DNA from: Liolophura sinensis
Lineage: Eukaryota > Mollusca > Polyplacophora > Chitonida > Chitonidae
Direction: 5' to 3'
NCBI RefSeq assembly: GCF_032854445.1
Contig: NC_088300.1
Span: 79,910,101 to 79,957,083 of the forward strand
DNA length: 46,983 nucleotides
Shown: in pieces, positions 26,001 through 35,000 of the stretch
Position numbering within the stretch: position 1 is the stretch's first letter
How the letters are laid out: each line of letters opens with the position of its first letter
Program-made: the position numbers and the translations under genes
Notes under the pieces: generated by a model
Database searches by the model: none
Told to the model about the DNA's origin: nothing
What the model saw: only the letters and a program-made list of their open reading frames with translations

Positions 26001-29000
26001 AACAGAGGTGATTGACACTTAGGTACATCCAGCCCTGCCGGGGCACCTTGCCCTTCCAGAAACTACACGAGTAGTCTATAACACAAACAACCATCAGAAA
26101 TTAAATAGTACCCCCAGCTCACATGGGATACCTTACCCTTCCAAAAACTACATGAGTAGTCTACAACACAAACAACCATCAGAAATTAAATAGTACACCC
26201 AGCCCACATGGGATACCTTACCCTTCCAGAAACTACATGAGTAGTCTATAACACAAACAACCATCAGAAATTAAATAGTACCCCCAGCCCACACGGGATA
26301 CCTTACCCTTCCAGAAACTACACGAGTAGTCTACAACACAAACAACCATCAGAAATTAAATAGTACCCCCAGCCCACACGGGATACCTTACCCTATCAGA
26401 AACTACACGAGTAGTCTACAACACAAACAACCATCAGAAATTGAATAGTACACCCAGTCCTGACGGAATACCTTACCCTTCCAGAAACTACACGAGTAGT
26501 CTACAACACAAACAACCATCAGAAATTAAATAGTACACCCAGCCCACACGGGACACCTTGCCCTTCCAGAAACTACATGAGTAGTCTACAACACAAACAA
26601 CCATCAGAAATTAAACAGTACACCCAGTCCTGACGGAATACCTTGCCCTTCCAGAAACTACACGAGTAGTCTACAACACAAACAACCATCAGAAATTAAA
26701 TAGTACCCCCAGCCCACACGGGATACCTTACCCTATCAGAAACTACACGAGTAGTCTACAACACAAACAACCATCAGAAATTAAATAGTACACCCAGTCT
26801 TGACGGGATACCTTGCCCTTCCAGAAACTACACGAGTAGTCTATAACACAAACAACCATCAGAAATTAATTAGTGCACCCAGCCCACATGGGATACCTTA
26901 CCCTTCCAGAAACTACATGAGTAGTCTATAACACAAACAACCATCAGAAATTGAATAGTACACCCAGTCCTGACAGAATACCTTACCCTACCAGAAACTA
27001 CACGAGTAGTCTACAACACAAACAACCATCAGAAATTAAATAGTACACTCAGTCTTGACGGAATACCTTACCCTTCCAGAAACTACACGAGTAGTCTACA
27101 ACACAAACAACCATCAGAAATTAAACAGTACCCCCAGCCCTGACGGGATACCTTGCCCTTCCAGAAACTACACGAGTAGTCTACAACACAAACAACCATC
27201 AGAAATTAAATAGCACACACAGCCCACACGGGATACCTTACCCTTCCAGAAACTACACGAGTAGTCTATAACACAAACAACCATCAGAAATTAAATAGTA
27301 CACCCAGCCCACATGGGATACCTTACCCTATCAGAAACTACACGAGTAGTCTACAACACAAACAACCATCAGAAATTAAATAGTACACCCAGTCCTGACG
27401 GGATACCTTGCCCTTCCAGAAACTACACGAGTAGTCTACAACACAAACAACCATCAGAAATTAAATAGTACACCCAGTCCTGACGGGATACCTTGCCCTT
27501 CCAGAAACTACACGAGTAGTCTATAACACAAACAACCATCAGAAATTAAATAGTACACCCAGCCCTGACGGAATACCTTACCCTTCCAGAAACTACATGA
27601 GTAGTCTACAACACAAACAACCATCAGAAATTAAATAGCACACCCAGTCCTGACGGAATACCTTACGGGACACCTTGCCCTTCCAGAAACTACATGAGTT
27701 GTCTACAACACAAACAACCATCAGAAATTAAACAGTACACCCAGTCCTGACGGAATACCTTGCCCTTCCAGAAACTACACGAGTAGTCTATAACACAAAC
27801 AACCATCAGAAATTAAATAGTACACCCAGTCCTGACGGGATACCTTACCCTACCAGAAACTACACGAGTAGTCTACAACACAAACAACCATCAGAAATTA
27901 AATAGTACACCCAGTCCTGACGGGATACCTTACCCTACCAGAAACTACAAGAGTAGTCTACAACACAAACAACCATCAGAAATTAAATAGTACACACAGC
28001 CCACACGGGATACCTTACCCTACCAGAAACTTCACGAGTAGTCTATAACACAAACAACCATCAGAAATTAAATAGTACACACAGCCCACACGGAATACCT
28101 TACCCTTCCAGAAACTACACGAGTAGTCTATAACACAAACAACCATCAGAAATTAAATAGTACACACAGCCCACACGGGATACCTTACCCTATCAGAAAC
28201 TACATGAGTAGTCTACAACACAAATAACCATCAGAAATTAAATAGCACACCCAGTCCTGACGGGATACCTTACCCTACCAGAAACTACACGAGTAGTCTA
28301 CAACACAAACAACCATCAGAAATTAAATAGTACACCCAGCCCTGACGGAATACCTTACCCTTCCAGAAACTACAAAAGTAGTCTACAACATAAACAACCA
28401 TTAACAACTAACTAGTACACCCAGCCCTGATAAGGTCCATTACCGTGCCAGAAACTACATGACTAATCCACAACACAAACCCTAAAGAGCAACTTGCATG
28501 TACATAAAGAAGTATGTCTTTCATAAAACAAAACATTTTTGCTTTTGTTTGATTTCACATTTTTGAAAAATCCTATGCTCTCAACTAAAGTTACACAATA
28601 CAACAAGGCATTCAGAGAACAACGGTAACGGTAACGCCTGATTGAACATTTCGTAAAATTGTATAACGCTCAAGTCAGGTGATATGTTTAAATCCTGACC
28701 TCTAAACAAAGACAAAGTAGAATGACATTGTCTTACAAATGTAAGATATTATTCTTAGATATTCACACATATCATCCATATGAAATATAGAACTTTGAGT
28801 ACACATGTAACTGAATGGCGATAACTATGAAAATAAAAATAATGATCAGACTGTCATTATGATTAAGCATGTAGATGTATAGATGATATATAAGATGTAC
28901 ATAAAGTTTCAGGAAAATTGGTGTAATACTTTAGCAGGAGTTGCATGGACAAAATCTGTGTACATTTTTTTTTTCTTTTTTTTTTTTTTGATTGGTGTTT

Positions 29001-32000
29001 TACGCCGTACTCAAGAATATTCACTTATACAACGGCGGCCAGCATTATGGTGGGCGGAAGAAACCGTCAACCATCTGCAGGTTGCTGACACACCTTTCTC
29101 CCTTACGGCCGGAGAGGAAGCCAGCATGAGCTGGACTTGAACTCACAGCGACAGAAATCTGTGTACATAAAAATCCATTACTGCACTACTAAAGTACCCA
29201 AACGGGAGAAATTACGAAAATAATTACTTGTTTGTAATTAAACTTACACATGTACAAGTTAAGATGATAGGAAAGATGTATACTAAGTTTCATAGAAATA
29301 GCTTCAGTATCTTCAGAAGAGCTGCACGGACAAAATCTGAATACGTGGAAAAGCACCATTACACAAAGTCCTAAATGGGGGTAATTACGAAAATAATTAC
29401 CCAAATGCCATTAAACATAAGCAAGATCAGATGATAGGAAAGATGTATGGTAAGTTTCATCAAAATCAGTGCAGTAGTTTGGAAGGAGACACATGGACTG
29501 CATAAACAGACAAACAGACTGACGGGGCACAGATTGGGTGATTCCAGTATAACTTGTTGAGGGGGAGGGGGATATCAGTATAAAAGAAACAAAAATTCTA
29601 TTACTGTAAAACAAGGGTTATTACACTTTCAATCCATATATGAGTGCCCATTATACAGGAGCTTAAAAAAACAGCCTAACCTTCCATCCAAGTATGTACA
29701 TTTACACACCATACCTTAGATTAGGGAGCTAAAACAAAAAAGCTTAACCTTCAATCCATGTATGAGAGACAAGCATGCAAGAGCTGTGAAAAAAAAAGCT
29801 CAACCTTCCATTCGAGCATGTACATTTGTACACCACACCTTGGATTACGGGGCTAAAAAAGCTTAACTTTCAATCCATGTATGAGAGCCTATTATACAAG
29901 AGTTAAAAAAAAACAAAAACAGACACCAACACCTCACAATGCCTCTCCTGGCTTTGTACAGGCAAGCTAATATAACCTAGTATGTACGATGTCAATCACT
30001 TCATACTGATGCCAGCACCTGAATATAAACGCTGTGATTAAATTATGAGGTTATTCATAAGGGAGAGTTCAATTTCTTGTTCGTATCCCAATAACTGTTA
30101 TCATATACAATTTCACAGAAATCCAAGCAAAGACTTAACTTGTGCCCATACATCCATTACAAGCTCCATGTGAAGAGACACAAACAAACAAATGTGCAAC
30201 ACATGTATGTATGTGTATACTCACAGTTAACCAATTTCTCCTCTTTTGGCATATTAAATAATTTGTAAAATTTCCGTGTTGCTGTTTTAAATCTCTCTGT
30301 TTCATCATCAACTGGAACAAATTCAAAATTCAAATCACATTAGATATACAATACATGACTTTTCTATAATACCTCATGATAATTTCCGGCAATTTGTCTA
30401 AAATGATTTGACTAACATTTGAGTATTAGAGCTTGCTTGGTTAATTGAGAATGGAAAAAAAGAAAACATGCTCTTTTACACATTATTTTGTAATCTTGGT
30501 TTTCAGCCATAATATTCCAAAATTTTTCTTCAAAGACACTATCACAATGATGAGTACAAAAAAGCTTTTAAATGCTGTAGTATAGTCTTAGGTAAAAACA
30601 AGTTACATGTAGCTTGTAAAGTCACCTTCTTTAGGCACCTCCTTGTTAGCGCACAGACTCTCTATTTTACACCTAACAAACTCTGTTGCATCTTCTTCAC
30701 TGTCAAAGGCTCCTAGGGATATAAAGCTAAGAGTTAATCACCAGAGACTATTGATGACAGACTGTAGAAATAATGGATAACTGTAGCAATCAGTGTCTGA
30801 AGCAGTCATTTCATCTTTTCTATTTCTGTAGAAAGTAAACCACCTGCAAGATCTATCATCAGCAGATTTATTCTACTGCCCACATAGAGTAGAGTGACAG
30901 GAGAAGAAATAATGGATGATTAAATGTACTGCAACAAGTGTCTGAAATCAGTACCAAAAGTCATTAAGCTTATCTATTTCTATCAGCTGCACACATGAAA
31001 CAATTAATCCTCACTAAAAACGTGAATTACAATCTGTAAAGTTTGTTACAATACAATGTTTTTATCACAGGGTATTACAGTGTATAAACATAAACATATC
31101 CGTCTGACCTAATGTTTGGAGCAAATTCTGCTCCAGCCATTCCCAGTCCTTCAGTATGTCTCTTCTGTTACTGGACACAGATACAGCTGAAAAATGAAAC
31201 CATCAAGTAAAGTGATGCCAGGATCCCACATAAATTTACACATTTACACTGAAGCTGAGAGATCACCTCTAGAGATGAATGGAACATATCATTTCAAACT
31301 CAAATGTTATGCACAACTGCTACCTGTTCTACAAGGCAGTCTTTGTGTTTCACAGTTCAGTCTAAAATCAACGCTTGTTGAATTAATGTCTATGAATCCA
31401 AGAATTGAAGATTTATCTATCAGTACACTTAACAGCATGACAGTGCCACTGCCACAGTTGTCACACTGAGTAAGGTTGTGTGCCGATCTAGCCACACGCC
31501 ACTGCCACAGTTGTCACACTGAGTAAGGCTGTATGCCGATCTAGCCACACAGTTATCCTGTGAGTATAGATAGCAACATTGCAGGACCACAGTAAATGAG
31601 AGGTTTATACTTAACACGTTAACAATTACAACATGTACAATCCACCAAAGAGAGCTGAAATTAAATCTGCAATTGCTCTTTAAATATAGTAATATATGAT
31701 GGTACTAAACAATGTTACTTACTGTAGTAAACTTCAGAACTTGGGGTTTGATGAAGGATTCGATATGGAAAAGTCTGTAAGACAAAAATTTAATTAATTC
31801 ATGTTAAATACACATCAGCATAAACATGTACCATGTCAGTATTACACTTTCACATAATTTCAAAATATAACTACTACCATTTATAAACAACCATGATGTT
31901 CATCATGCTAAACAGGTCATACTTGGAGTTATCTACCGTTACACAAAAGCTGTGGCATCTTGTACATTTATACACATGTACATGTAGTTTTCAGAGCCTG

Positions 32001-35000
32001 TCACTTCTAAACTGTACAGGTGTGCAGCTTGCTCTACCAGCTTTCAGTGAGACATGTACAGCATACAGTAGGCCTCACTGCTACACACATTTACCGCTTT
32101 TCACCGGTAAACATTGATCTGTTTTGGATCACACAAATGGTTTTCCTTTTACCTTATTATCTAAGACTGTATCCAGTGTCCCCACCAACAGCCCTGTTAG
32201 CCCTCCTCCCCCGTAGCCCTTCCGCTTCTGGAGCAGGAAGAAGGGGTTGGCTCGCTCCTGCACCCTACAACACCAGTAATAACAGATCAGTGGTCGCAAC
32301 ATGTGTGTATTCATCTGGGATGCTGGGAATAACTTGCACCAATTGCAAATATAAAATATGTAATTAATATACACAAGAATCATGTAATCATAACAATGAA
32401 ATCTACTCACAAATATTTCAAACTTAAACCTACATGTTACTGTGCATGTACTTGTATGTAAGAAAATCAGCACCTTTATCTCCTCTCTATATTCATTTCT
32501 ACCCACAATTTTATCTGATCCTGTGGGCCTGGTGCTAATCACCTGTTTACTAGTTTTCATTGTATACACAATTACCAGCACTTGCCCACAGGTAGGAAAC
32601 AAAGGAATTCAAAACTTTAGCTCAACTCATTACAAAGTACTCTTGAGTTACCACCCTTAACATTTACCTTTGAATGGATTTTAATACACAAAAGAGACAG
32701 TCACGAAACTTTGTAATTTATGGTAATTAACACCCATGCAGCTCATCACTGATGAAATATCTTTACACGCAGTCAACACCTAAGATTAATACATGCTGGA
32801 CTTTTTGAGCTAGCAGTGCCAACCTTAGCATTTACCTTTCCTTTAACTGTCATCACTCATGCTTGGGGTATTTATCTGACTATCGCTAATAATGCCAGGC
32901 TCAAGAATGTTTAGACTATGTTTGGGGAATGCCATTGGGTCTAACAGCACTTTTCAAGTGTTTAAATGAACGTATTATTTAGCTCAATTTTACCTAGATG
33001 TTAGAGGGTTTTTCCTCCATTCATCTCGCTGCTATTTTCAGATCTGCTTTTAGTAACAATTAACCTACTTCGCTCTCAGCTGTTATTTTATACTTATAAC
33101 AACGCAAAAGGAGCTATTCAAATCTAAACACCTGTTTACCCGTTAAATGATCAATACTAATGTACATACACTATCAGGGTGGGAGGTTTCACCGTGTATG
33201 GTATACATCTATCATAATGTATATATTAGAGATGTACCATATTAGAAGTAGACATGAACATTAATGATTATACGTCATGTATAACATGTGATCATGCTAA
33301 TAGCTGTCAGCACTTTCTACATCTACTGGTGTATGTGTAAAACATTTCTCTGTGCAGCAATGTGAATCTTGTACAATGTATGTGTGACAGTTAAAACATT
33401 ACACATTCAAGTACAAAGTCCAACTGTATATAATACTACACTTAGGTATCTGCCGTTAATATAGGTCAGCTAAGAGAGGTCAGCATAACATGTACAGGTA
33501 CTACTCTAATTCTTCAACTTGTTCACATTTTTGCAAGGTGTTTATTCAAGCATAACATTCTTTATTGACTGATAAAATTATACTTTTTCTGAAACTGGCC
33601 AATCCAAAAAATTGTACTTTTGTCTCCAAAATCATATTAAAAATGTACATAAATTGCAATGAAAGTTGATCTTTCATATGTGAAATGGTAGAGGAATTAG
33701 GGTAGTCAACACTATCATGCAGTTCTCCAAAAAAAAAAAGTAACACAACATTTTACTTAGTCTGTGGAAACCAAACTTAGATTTGGTAGCAAACGAAATC
33801 TCACCTGTAAAAGACACATAAATGCAGAACTTCAGCTCAATAAATAAAGTACTGAAATCATGAACTTGGTAATTTACAGTAATTAATATGCACACAGAGC
33901 ATCAGCAATGGAGCATCCCTCTTGTGTCTTTATGTTTGTAAAACCTCAGGTCAATACATGCTATACTTTTGTAGATACCAACATTTTGTTCAACATTGCT
34001 TTCCCTGTTATTCGATGCCAATGCTGATGCTGATACCGACGCTTAAGGTCCAACATAAGTTAAAGTACAGGCAAGCTAAAAAAAGGGAAAAAAAAAAAAG
34101 AAAAAAAGCTTTAAGTTATGTTTTTCATTAATAATCAGCACAAAACATTTGTTTCTTCACATGGAGTTCAACCTTTTCAATATACTTTTTCTTCAACAAA
34201 GTTGCCTATCATGATTGTATTTTACCTAATGTTTGGCCCATGAAAATGCACTTTCAAAAGCACATACAGGCCTTAAACTAATACCCTACACATTACTGAT
34301 GGCAACAATTAAATTTTTCTGATAAGAAATTAATCAAACTTTAATCAAAACTCCTAATTACCGGGTATGTGGATAAATTACTTAGAATCAAGCAAAATGT
34401 GTCACTTAAAAAAAGCTTAACTTTAAGTGAAATACTGTACTAAAACAGTGGGTCAGTATTAATCTGAACAACATGCTGATGACCCCACAGTGGCAAGATA
34501 CAGAAGAGAATTATTTTTGAAGAGATTTTTCATTCTTTCCGTCCATTTCAAGGCTGCCTTTTTTTTTTTTTGCATAGCCAGATTTTGTTTTCCCCTTTAA
34601 TTCACGACACCAAACAACTTCTGTTAATTGTCAAGAGAAACTGAAATTTTCTCATTTCACTTCACTTTCACATCCACTCAAATTACTAGGGTTTCATCTG
34701 TACCGACCTTGAATTTTCACTCAAGTATCACAATGAGCTATGACATTACCATGATATATACACAATTCTCAGATAATAACTTAATCTGTAATAACATTTT
34801 TTGCTTTCTGTTATAGTGGAAAGAAAAGATTCACTGAGCTCATACTCAATGTTGTTGAATGTAGCATTTTTCATTAACCTACGATTTGACTTCCAAAACT
34901 GATCAGTAGTATCCACATGTCACTGTTAGTTTGGGTAGAAAATCTTTTTGTACAGTGTTACAAAGGGCGTCTCTATCCTTCATGTTAACAGAAAAAACAA

